This document shows, one piece after another, positions 18,508 through 25,834 of a stretch of DNA of 40,312 nucleotides. Position numbers and translations under genes: made by a program. The stretch spans positions 1-40,312 of the forward strand of contig JAFEAI010000046.1 in NCBI GenBank assembly GCA_018266475.1. The letters are read 5' to 3'. Source of the DNA: Bacteroidota bacterium. Lineage in GTDB: Bacteria > Bacteroidota > Bacteroidia > Flavobacteriales_F > PHOS-HE28. Position 1 is the stretch's first letter. Each line of letters opens with the position of its first letter. The notes under the pieces were generated by a model. It had not been told where the DNA came from. It saw nothing but the letters and a program-made list of their open reading frames with translations, and searched no databases.

Positions 18508-21500
18508 CAAAAGCGCGCCTTGATGGTTTTCCTGCTTTGGGTGGCCATGTCCTCCAGCTTCATCTGGTACAGCGTGTCCACCTCGGCGGACCGTGCGATG
18601 AGCTTGGCGGCGAATTCCTTCTGGCCGAACATCTGCGCGGAGCGGCCCAGGCGGTCCATCACCAGCTTGGCCAGGTTCATGTCATCGGCCACCTGCTCGG
18701 CGAAATTCGGTTCCAGGCTCAGGTACCAGGCCATGTTCTCGTCCATGATGGTGAACAGCCGTTCGCTCAGGCGGTTGCCCGAGGCCGTGTCGCCCGCCTG
18801 GTAGTACGCCTCGATGATCGGCAGCATGATGCGGTCGTAAGGCACGTTGTTCTCCGGCATCTTTTCCACGGCCAGGTCCAGCACCTGCTTGGCCTCGGCC
18901 TTGCGCCCTTCGGCAGCCAGCTCGCTGGCCAGCGTGGCTATCTGCAGGCGCAGGTTGGTGGTCATGCGCAGCACGTTCTCGTCCAGGTACAGGCCCGGCT
19001 GGTAGTCCATGCCGCCCCACTTGAACTTGTTCACCACGTTGTTGTACATGAGGTCCGTGGCCACGCTGCCGTAGGTGTTCGGCGAGGAGGCCTTGGCCGC
19101 CACGGGCACCAAGCGGTAGGTGAGGCCCTCCAGGCGGAAGTAGTTCTGCAGGTTCAGGTAGCTGTCCGGCCCGGTGGTGACGGCGAAGTACACGGGCCGC
19201 TTCCAGTCGTTGTTGGCCAGCATGTCCATCATCACGAAGTGGTTCTTCAGCACGTACTGCTTGTTGATGGTCCAGCGCACGTCCCCGGTGAAGAGGGCCG
19301 TGTCCTTGGCCGTGAGCATGCCCTGCGGGCCGAAGACGAACGCGCTGTCCGCAGGGATGCGGAATTTCTGCGCGGGGATGTAGGCGTCCTTGTTGCCCAA
19401 TTGGAAGATCTGCTGCAGGTTGCGGTCGTCGGTGGCGAACGCGATGGCCCGCTTCAGGTCCAGGTAGCCGGTGACCTTGTCATTGGGGATCAGGGCCACC
19501 ACGTCGCGCGTGCCCTGGCGGTACTTGGAGTAGTCCATCTTGATGGGCACCGGCTCGCTGTCGTAGGCCTTGCGGCGCATCTGGTCGATGTACCAGTCGG
19601 TGTTCAGCAGGCTCAGGTTCACCACGCGCACGTCGGTGCGGATGCCTTCCACTTCCTGGGCGTACCAAAGCGGGAAGGTGTCGTTGTCGCCATTGGTGAA
19701 GAGGATGGCGTTGGGCGCGCAGCTCTCCAGGTAGTCGGCCGCCAGGTCGCGCGCCGGGAAGCGGTGGCTGCGGTCATGGTCGTCCCATTCGGCGCGCACC
19801 ATCACCACGGGCACCACCAGGCCCAGCAGGGTGGCCACCAGGGCGGCGGCGCGGTCATCCCGCATGTTGCGCATCAGGTGCATCAGCCCCATGGCCAGCC
19901 CGCCGATGATGCCGATGAGGAAGAAGCAGTAGGAGATGGCATGGTCCCCGCCGGACATGGCCTCCACCAGGTATTTCAGCACGCCGATGCCCAGGGTGGC
20001 GCCCACGGCCACCAGCAGTTCACGCCCGGTGATGGCGCGGGCCGCATCAAACAGGGCATACACCCCAAGGCCGATCCAGAAGGCAAAGGCGTAGAAGGAG
20101 CCCACGTAGGCGTAATCCCGCTCGCGCGGCTGGAAGGGGTACTGGTTCAGGTAGATCACGATGGCCATGCCGGTGAAGAAGAACAGCAGCATCACCACGC
20201 TCCAGTTGCGGATGTCGCGCGTCAGCTGGTACACCAGGCCGATCAGCCCCAGGATCAGCGGCAGCAAGTACAGCTTGTTCATGCCCTTGTTGTTGGTCAT
20301 GCTCGGCGGCAGGTTGTCCTGGTTGCCCAGGCGCTGCGCATCAATGGCCTTTATGCCGGTGTACCAGTTGCCGTCGGTGATGCTGCCGTGGCCCTGGATG
20401 TCGTTCTGCCGCCCGGCGAAGTTCCACAGGAAGTAGCGCCAGTACATCCAGTTCACCTGGTAGTTGACGAAAAAGCGCAGGTTTTCGCCCTGCGTGGGCT
20501 TCTGCACCACAGAGGGCTTTCCTTCACGGTCGGTGGTGCGCACGGGGTAGCCGTTGAAGTCGCTCCACTGCTTGTAGGCCTCAATGTGGTTGGATTGCGA
20601 ACTGTACATGCGCGGGAAGAGCATGGTGGTGGCCGGCTCATACACCGGCTCGGTGCCGATGCGCGCATCGGTGACCACGTATTCCTCCTTCACCTTCAGC
20701 TTGCCCTTGTCCTTGTTCTGCTCCACGTAGTGCGCGGCCATCCAGCCATCGTAGAACAGCTTTTCCGTCCGGTTGCCGTTCATCACCCGCCAGGTGGCGG
20801 TGTACACGGGATTGCCGTTTTCCCGCTGGTTGGTGAGCACGCTCCCCCAGAACTGCCCGGTCACCAGCGGCCGGTCGCCGTACTGCTCGCGGTTCAGGTA
20901 GCTCAGCAGGTTGAACACGTTCTCCGGGTTGTTCTCGTCGATCGGCGGATTGGCCGTGCTGCGCACCACCACCATGGCGAAGGTGCTGTAGCCGATCAGG
21001 ATCACCGTTACGCCCAGGATCACCGTGTTGAACACCACCTTGCCATGGCGCTGCGTCCATACCAGGCCCCACGTGATCAGGCCGATGATGAGGGCCGCAT
21101 ACACCAGGTTGCCGCTGTTGAAGGGCAGCCCGAGGTCGTTCACGAAGAGCAGCTCGAACTTGCCCGCCACCTTGATGATGCCCGGGATGATCACCGCCTG
21201 GATGGCCCCCAGGATCAGCGCCGAGATCAGGAAGGTGTAGATGATGCCCTTGCGCGTCACCTTGAATTTCTTGAAGTAGTACACGAAGGCGATGGCCGGG
21301 ATGCACAGCAGGTTCAGCAGGTGGATGCCGATGCTCAGGCCCATCAGGTAGGCGATCAAGATCAGCCACCGGATGTTGTGCGGCTTGTCCGCCTCGCGCT
21401 CCCACTTCAGAATGGCCCAGAACACGATGGCGGTGAAGAAGCTGGACAAGGCGTACACCTCGCCCTCCACGGCGCTGAACCAGAACGAATCGCTCCAGGT

Positions 21501-21890
21501 GTAGGCCAGTGCGCCCACCACGCCGCTGCCCAGCACGGCGATCATCTTGCCGCGGGTGAACTCCTCATCCTGCTTGCGCACGGCCAGGTAGTAGGCCATG
21601 TGGGTGATGCTCCAGAACAGGAACAGGATGGTGAAGGCGCTGGCCAGTGCGCTTAGGACGTTCACCGTTACCGGCACGTGCTCCGGCGATACAAAGGCGC
21701 TCACCAACCGCGCCAGCAGCATGAACAGGGGAGCACCGGGCGGGTGGCCCACCTCCAGCCGGTAGGCCGTGGCGATGAACTCCCCGCAATCCCAAAAGCT
21801 GGCCGTGGGCTCAATGGTGGAGATGTACGTGTAGGCCGCCACCAGGAAAATGATCCAGCCGGTGAGGTTGTTCAGCTTCTTGAAATCCAT
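18507..21890 (-). CDS. DUF2723 family membrane protein (TMEM260-like, putative GT-C glycosyltransferase)
   Basis: The 1,127-residue protein has the normal length for Bacteroidota DUF2723 members. The N-terminus carries the family hallmark: a first membrane helix, then FWDCGEF (D34-x2-E37) and EVGHPPGAPLF (H49 onward), the acidic loop position expected of GT-C glycosyltransferases. Roughly a dozen membrane helices occupy the first 700 residues, with a periplasmic, helix-rich, partly TPR-like C-terminal domain after them that includes TNGDNDTFPLWY. The eukaryotic homologue TMEM260 is an O-mannosyltransferase; a protein O-glycosylation role in Bacteroidota is inference. It lies beside large secreted proteins and is coupled to a deacetylase. 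A possible promoter element TAGTTTCG (21916-21923, minus strand, one mismatch from TAnnTTTG) lies about 25 bp before the ATG. Confidence 0.88.
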   Translation of the reverse strand: MDFKKLNNLTGWIIFLVAAYTYISTIEPTASFWDCGEFIATAYRLEVGHPPGAPLFMLLARLVSAFVSPEHVPVTVNVLSALASAFTILFLFWSITHMAYYLAVRKQDEEFTRGKMIAVLGSGVVGALAYTWSDSFWFSAVEGEVYALSSFFTAIVFWAILKWEREADKPHNIRWLILIAYLMGLSIGIHLLNLLCIPAIAFVYYFKKFKVTRKGIIYTFLISALILGAIQAVIIPGIIKVAGKFELLFVNDLGLPFNSGNLVYAALIIGLITWGLVWTQRHGKVVFNTVILGVTVILIGYSTFAMVVVRSTANPPIDENNPENVFNLLSYLNREQYGDRPLVTGQFWGSVLTNQRENGNPVYTATWRVMNGNRTEKLFYDGWMAAHYVEQNKDKGKLKVKEEYVVTDARIGTEPVYEPATTMLFPRMYSSQSNHIEAYKQWSDFNGYPVRTTDREGKPSVVQKPTQGENLRFFVNYQVNWMYWRYFLWNFAGRQNDIQGHGSITDGNWYTGIKAIDAQRLGNQDNLPPSMTNNKGMNKLYLLPLILGLIGLVYQLTRDIRNWSVVMLLFFFTGMAIVIYLNQYPFQPRERDYAYVGSFYAFAFWIGLGVYALFDAARAITGRELLVAVGATLGIGVLKYLVEAMSGGDHAISYCFFLIGIIGGLAMGLMHLMRNMRDDRAAALVATLLGLVVPVVMVRAEWDDHDRSHRFPARDLAADYLESCAPNAILFTNGDNDTFPLWYAQEVEGIRTDVRVVNLSLLNTDWYIDQMRRKAYDSEPVPIKMDYSKYRQGTRDVVALIPNDKVTGYLDLKRAIAFATDDRNLQQIFQLGNKDAYIPAQKFRIPADSAFVFGPQGMLTAKDTALFTGDVRWTINKQYVLKNHFVMMDMLANNDWKRPVYFAVTTGPDSYLNLQNYFRLEGLTYRLVPVAAKASSPNTYGSVATDLMYNNVVNKFKWGGMDYQPGLYLDENVLRMTTNLRLQIATLASELAAEGRKAEAKQVLDLAVEKMPENNVPYDRIMLPIIEAYYQAGDTASGNRLSERLFTIMDENMAWYLSLEPNFAEQVADDMNLAKLVMDRLGRSAQMFGQKEFAAKLIARSAEVDTLYQMKLEDMATQSRKTIKARF

Positions 21891-21975
21891 GGGGTTGAAT
21901 GCGTGCGATAGGCGGCGAAACTACCCAAGATCGGTGCTCCCCGCGCATGCCATGCGGTGGTATTGCGGAACTTTC

Positions 21976-21983
21976 TACATTTG
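21976..21983 (+). promoter_or_regulatory. Candidate Bacteroidota -7 element upstream of tRNA-Gln
   Basis: TACATTTG is an exact match to the Bacteroidota -7 consensus TAnnTTTG and lies 43 bp before the tRNA. I see no TTTG/TTG at the usual 19-bp spacing, so the -33 half is weak. The assignment rests on the -7 match and position only. Confidence 0.45.
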
Positions 21984-22026
21984 CCGCGCTTTCACGGTGG
22001 CCCCACGGCCCGCGCGGAGGCGGTAC

Positions 22027-22099
22027 TGACCGATGGTGTAACTGGCAACACGTCTGATTTTGGTTCAGAAGAGTCTAGGTTCGAGCCCTAGTCGGTCAA
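22027..22099 (+). tRNA. tRNA-Gln (anticodon TTG)
   Basis: A complete 73-nt cloverleaf can be drawn. The acceptor stem is TGACCGA/TCGGTCA, the D stem GTGT/ACAC, and the anticodon stem TCTGA/TCAGA with loop TTTTGGT, giving anticodon TTG (glutamine, CAA/CAG). The variable loop is AGAGT and the T stem CTAGG/CCTAG with loop TTCGAGC. The discriminator base is A. CCA is not encoded (ACAGG follows), as is common in this phylum. Confidence 0.97.
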
Positions 22100-22103
22100 C
22101 AGG

Positions 22104-22129
22104 AAAACCCCGCGAAAGCGGGGTTTTTT
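22104..22129 (+). terminator. Rho-independent terminator of tRNA-Gln
   Basis: The stem CCCCGC/GCGGGG with a GAAA tetraloop is preceded by AAAA and followed by TTTTTT. It lies 5 bp after the tRNA and is a textbook intrinsic terminator. Confidence 0.93.
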
Positions 22130-22292
22130 GTTGGGCGGCTGCGCCCCCCTTCCCAGCGCTCGGCTGTGCATGGATGCCAAAGATCCGCCGAGTGCCCGGG
22201 CAGGCCATGGAACTGGTTGTGAAGCCTGGCACCGGCGTGGATATATTGCGCACAAAGGCCCTGCCCATGGAAAACCACAACCGCACCCAGGC

Positions 22293-23477
22293 ATGAACTC
22301 CTACACCTACAACGATGTGAGCTGGCATGTGTACGGCGAGATCAACCGGGGCACCGTAGCGGTAACGCACATGAAGGCGAAGGAGGCCCACCGGGATGCA
22401 CTCACCAATTTCCTGCTGCATGCCGTGGGCATCATGAACTGGACCAACAAGCCCGGGCCGATCACCTACACCATTACCGAGACGGAACAAGGCTACACGT
22501 TCCACATGGACTGGGAAACCACCAAGGTGAAGGCACAGGCCATACAGGACACCATTGAACTGATGAAAGTGCAGGAGCGGCCCGCCACCGGCAAAACCCA
22601 GTGGAGGCATGCACTCGTGTACGATGTCGAAAACGTGCTCGGCTATTGCAGCGAGCTGGAATATGCCCATTTGCCCATTGAAGGCAATGACCTGGCACGC
22701 GCACACTTGGAAGCCATGGTCCGCTTCACCAGTTTGGTGGATGCCCCGCACATACCGCGCTTATATGTGGATGGGCCCCAACGCCAGGTGAGCATCTTCG
22801 ACCTGTTCAAGTTTCAATGGTTGAACCGCAACCAATTGAACATGGAGTTCCTGGTCGGGGAGGACGATGCGCTTTCCGCTCAGATCAGCATACCTGGCAA
22901 GCAGGCGGAACTCACTCTTGGCGACCGCACCCGTGCCCACGCCAACCTGGTGCGCTTCCTGCAGGCCATCCGCAACATCATCCATTCCGTGGAAGAGCGG
23001 TTTCCCGTGGTGAACGTGGCCACCATGCGCACCAGCAGGTATTACGACGAGGAGTGGGACGAGCAGTTCGTGCTTGATGTGGATGATAGGGACGACCCGT
23101 GCCCGATCAAGGCTGAAGTGCTGCACACGCGCTACGTCCACTTCAGGGAGGACCGGACCCATTGTTCCATGGATATCCACAACCGCCAAGGCTACACAAG
23201 TACCTTTAACGTGTTGATCCGCGAGGGTGCGGACCTGATACGGGAAGATAATTGGTTCTACCGGAGCAGCGGGCGATATGTACACGGCGAAGGGTTTGAA
23301 CAACCCACACGGGCACAACTGGAATCAACCGTGCGCCTCGCGTTCACCTGCGATAATTACGACCTGCGCACGGCCGTTTCCGGAGCCATGCGCCAGTTCC
23401 TGCATGATCTGGGGCCGGGCCGCTATAAAGAGATCTACAACGCGGAATTTCCCCAAGAACTGGCACGGGAGATCTGA
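22293..23477 (+). CDS. Hypothetical protein, 394 residues, unrecognised family
   Basis: I do not recognise this protein. It is soluble-looking, acidic, with no signal peptide or membrane helix. The N-terminal 100 residues alternate strand and helix (MNSYTYNDVSWHVYGEI...). The centre has a DLFKFQWLNRNQLNMEF segment, and the C-terminus is rich in charged and aromatic residues (RYVHFREDRTHCSMDIHNR) and ends in helices. The ATG at 22293 is chosen because the frame upstream runs through the tRNA terminator region and has non-coding composition. A weak promoter-like TATATTGC sits at 22242-22249. The gene stands alone, between the tRNA-Gln terminator and the convergent SIR2-like gene. Codon use looks like the host's GC-rich genes, so it is probably resident and not recently acquired. 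Confidence 0.8.
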   Translation: MNSYTYNDVSWHVYGEINRGTVAVTHMKAKEAHRDALTNFLLHAVGIMNWTNKPGPITYTITETEQGYTFHMDWETTKVKAQAIQDTIELMKVQERPATGKTQWRHALVYDVENVLGYCSELEYAHLPIEGNDLARAHLEAMVRFTSLVDAPHIPRLYVDGPQRQVSIFDLFKFQWLNRNQLNMEFLVGEDDALSAQISIPGKQAELTLGDRTRAHANLVRFLQAIRNIIHSVEERFPVVNVATMRTSRYYDEEWDEQFVLDVDDRDDPCPIKAEVLHTRYVHFREDRTHCSMDIHNRQGYTSTFNVLIREGADLIREDNWFYRSSGRYVHGEGFEQPTRAQLESTVRLAFTCDNYDLRTAVSGAMRQFLHDLGPGRYKEIYNAEFPQELAREI

Positions 23478-23538
23478 TCCGGGGACCCATGCGGCCAGCA
23501 TACATCGCGTCCTTCGCCGCTCAACGCGAACGGGAGTT

Positions 23539-23588
23539 CTTCGATCGTGCCTTCATCCACTGACGGATGTATAAGGCACAAGCGTGGA
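23539..23588 (-). repeat. 50-bp hairpin repeat, copy A, downstream of the SIR2-like gene
   Basis: On the minus strand this lies 20 bp after the SIR2-like stop codon. It folds as GTGCCTT/AAGGCAC plus CATCC/GGATG, with a 3-nt bulge and a 6-nt loop (23547-23579). It aligns without gaps to copy B (24715-24764) at 39 of 50 positions, and both contain CACGCTTGTGC or AACGCTTGTGC at the same end. No T-run follows, so it is not a standard terminator. Confidence 0.75.
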
Positions 23589-23608
23589 CGGTCGTGCCTG
23601 TTTTGCAC

Positions 23609-24646
23609 TCAAAGTTCCGGAGGCAACATGAATTTATCCACTGAGTCATACAAGACGATGTCCACGTTGTTTTGGAGTGGAATGGCCTTGAATGCATTGG
23701 CCACGGCCTTAATGCCGTGTTCGGTGGATTGGAGATAGACCTTCTTCAATTTTGGCATACCTCCGATCACGGCCCTATCGATCACACGATTGAAAAATGG
23801 AAAGGAGTACCCAATGGCAACAAGCACCTCGCATTCATCCATAATCCCTGCCAGTCGTAATAGGCACTGGCGGATTCGTGCCTCGTCTTCCCAAGCAAAC
23901 CGCACCATTGTCAAGCGACCATTTCCTGACAACCCATCTCGATTTCTGACGAAAAGATCAAGCACTCGTAAAACTTGTTCAGCACGGCTAATGCCATCAG
24001 GTATCACTGGCATCAAGCCTCTGTAGCTCCCTGCTACAACCCCATTCAGATGAATTACCTTGGGAATAGTCTCAACATTCAAGAGTGATTCTAGGGTTGT
24101 CAGCCGTAACCCTTCCATCGCCATTTCAAGGCGTGCGTCATACCAGTACCGCTTGAACATCAAGGGAAGTTGTAGGTCATAATTCCAAGTAAGCAAGAGC
24201 ACATCATCTGATATGCTGGCCAAACTCTTTTCATCAATGCCCATGATCGATGCAAAGAACCCATCATAGCGAGAGTCCACTTTCCCGCTTGTCATTTGGT
24301 TATACGAGAAATACGTTGTCAGTAGAATCTTAAGCTGTTCAAGTGCCTTCCGCTTACCTCCTATGTACAACTTCTTCGCGTAGGTATCAATACTCTCATG
24401 AGCTTGTGCGTGTCGGGCCAGTTCGTTCATGGCCTCAACATATTCATCTATTGTTTGCTCATAATCCGCATTGACTGAGAGCCGGATAGGGCATTCGGTG
24501 ATGTCAAGCCCTTTACATTCACGTATCTGATTCGCGTGGGCGATCATTTGGCCAGGCAGATCGCTTACCATGGGAAGTGCCCCGCTACTTGCACCTGCAC
24601 CAAAAAGATAGACTACGCGTGGTTTGTTACGATCATTCATGTTCAA
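23609..24646 (-). CDS. SIR2-like domain protein, putative defence NADase
   Basis: This 345-residue protein opens with a Rossmann strand and the GAGAS loop (residues 16-20) of the SIR2/NAD-binding fold. LLTWNYD follows (151-157; the N-Y-D matches the conserved TxNYD motif), then IHLNG (198-202; H199 is the position of the catalytic histidine), and AIGYSFPFFNRVID (278-290), the usual late SIR2 motif. Zinc-binding cysteine pairs of deacetylase sirtuins are absent. This pattern is typical of SIR2-like proteins in bacterial antiphage systems, which degrade NAD+ on infection. The assignment to defence is inferred from fold and from the neighbouring restriction genes. Base composition is much more AT-rich than the flanking core genes, indicating transfer. 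Start ATG 24646 or 24640 are equally possible. Confidence 0.78.
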   Translation of the reverse strand: MNMNDRNKPRVVYLFGAGASSGALPMVSDLPGQMIAHANQIRECKGLDITECPIRLSVNADYEQTIDEYVEAMNELARHAQAHESIDTYAKKLYIGGKRKALEQLKILLTTYFSYNQMTSGKVDSRYDGFFASIMGIDEKSLASISDDVLLLTWNYDLQLPLMFKRYWYDARLEMAMEGLRLTTLESLLNVETIPKVIHLNGVVAGSYRGLMPVIPDGISRAEQVLRVLDLFVRNRDGLSGNGRLTMVRFAWEDEARIRQCLLRLAGIMDECEVLVAIGYSFPFFNRVIDRAVIGGMPKLKKVYLQSTEHGIKAVANAFKAIPLQNNVDIVLYDSVDKFMLPPEL

Positions 24647-24714
24647 GCTTCATTGTAATTTTTCCTAAGCCCTCAACATACCAATACATCACCCCTCCAA
24701 CTCGCATGAACGCC

Positions 24715-24764
24715 CTTCGCTTGTGCGTTCACACACGGACGAATGTTTAGAGCACAAGCGTTGA
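24715..24764 (-). repeat. 50-bp hairpin repeat, copy B, downstream of the HNH gene
   Basis: On the minus strand it begins 28 bp after the HNH-protein stop codon. The arms CGCTTGTGC (24718-24726) and GCACAAGCG (24752-24760) are perfect 9-bp inverted repeats, with a smaller inner stem GTTC/GAAT. It is homologous to copy A at 23539-23588. Together the two copies bracket the SIR2-like gene. Confidence 0.75.
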
Positions 24765-24791
24765 TACCCGCGCCAGGGGTGGAATCGCGTT

Positions 24792-25823
24792 TCATTTCGC
24801 AGCCCTATGAACCGTTATGGCGCTGATGCTCATGTGGCACGGCCCGCCATTGCCAGAAGCCACCAGGCCAAAACGAGAGGTGAATGACTGCGGAATCTTC
24901 TTTGTCAGGACACGTTTACCATTGATAGAAAGCAGCGCGACATGGAGTTTGTTCGATTGAATAGGAAGAACCTTCAGTTCCACTTCGAACCGGGGTCTTG
25001 GATTCTGCGGAAGTGACCGCTCGTACCACTCATCACCTTCCAAGAAACCTAATACAATGCCGTCAGATTCCGTGTCGTTCCGAATAGTAACTGATACCTC
25101 GCCGAAGACTTTGTGTGCACCCAACGTACCTTCCATGTTCATCAGCTTCATCGTGAATTTGAAGCGATTTCCATTCGGGGACACCAGTGCTTCAAATGAT
25201 CTGAATGGAGACCTCAGCCCGAATTCCTTTGAATACGAGGGGTGTCCGATCTGTAGCTCTTGCTTCGGTCCACTGGTGGAAGGTTGCCAAGACTCGCCTT
25301 GAGCCACAACATGGCGTAACCTGTTGTCAGAGATCTCACGTTCATCCAGCGGATCGTCTGACAATAGTTTGGGCACTGGCCATTTGACTTGGGGTTCTTT
25401 TTTGGCCAACGGTGGCGCTCCGACTTCTCCAGGCAAATGGTTCCTCGTCTCAATGGCGGCATGCATGTCGTGCATCGCTGCAGAAGAATCCTGAAAGACA
25501 GACCCTTCTGCTGAACTGGGTGTGCCTTGTGGTTGGGAGCTTCGGCGCTCCCGCACAATGGTTTCCCAGTCTGTCTTGTACTTGCGAACCAAGGGCTCAT
25601 TGAACTTCCTTCCAAAGCCGCCTCTCAACATTGTGTCGTCATGACATATCGTGCATAGCACTGCGATGTTTGACTCCACATTGTTGCTTGGGTCTTCATC
25701 AATGTGGTGCGTCTGAACCGGCAGCCTTGGCAGACGACATCGGCAACAAGTCATATCCGACTTGAACAACACCTCCGTTGCTATATCCTCCGGCACTACT
25801 ACTCGCACTTTCTTTTCGGCCAT
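24792..25823 (-). CDS. HNH-type zinc-finger nuclease-like protein
   Basis: The 343-residue protein has an N-terminal HNH-like module. C26-x2-C29 is followed by THHIDEDPSNN (H39, H40), N52, and LCTICH (C57-x2-C60-H61), giving a Cys4 zinc site around a beta-beta-alpha-metal fold. This is the arrangement of HNH endonucleases. Residues 95-170 look low in structure. The C-terminal half (about 175-343) is beta-rich with no motif I can name and could be a binding or sensor domain. The gene starts 11 bp after the hsdS stop on the same strand, so it probably belongs to the hsdM-hsdS transcript. The coding sequence is AT-richer than core genes. It could be an accessory nuclease or effector of the restriction locus, but that is inference. 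Confidence 0.72.
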   Translation of the reverse strand: MAEKKVRVVVPEDIATEVLFKSDMTCCRCRLPRLPVQTHHIDEDPSNNVESNIAVLCTICHDDTMLRGGFGRKFNEPLVRKYKTDWETIVRERRSSQPQGTPSSAEGSVFQDSSAAMHDMHAAIETRNHLPGEVGAPPLAKKEPQVKWPVPKLLSDDPLDEREISDNRLRHVVAQGESWQPSTSGPKQELQIGHPSYSKEFGLRSPFRSFEALVSPNGNRFKFTMKLMNMEGTLGAHKVFGEVSVTIRNDTESDGIVLGFLEGDEWYERSLPQNPRPRFEVELKVLPIQSNKLHVALLSINGKRVLTKKIPQSFTSRFGLVASGNGGPCHMSISAITVHRAAK

Positions 25824-25834
25824 TGTGCCATCTG

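Noticed and set aside
18537-21656. A 1,039-codon open frame antisense to the DUF2723 gene, and similar long antisense frames at 10649-13372 and 37315-40089
   Set aside because: They arise from GC-rich third positions in the real genes. The translations are rich in His, Arg, Gly and Ala with no domain, and lie fully inside genes with clear families.
22027-22099. tRNA-Gln as attachment site of the accessory region
   Set aside because: I found no second copy of the tRNA 3' end in the following 10 kb, and a resident-looking gene lies between the tRNA and the AT-rich DNA.
23539-24766. Integron attC sites around the SIR2 gene
   Set aside because: Size (about 60-70 bp), hairpin form and inverted GCGTT/AACGC ends are suggestive, but the GTTRRRY and RYYYAAC core boxes match only in part (GTTGAGC in copy A on the minus strand; none in copy B) and no integrase is in the window. 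Kept only as an unclassified repeat.
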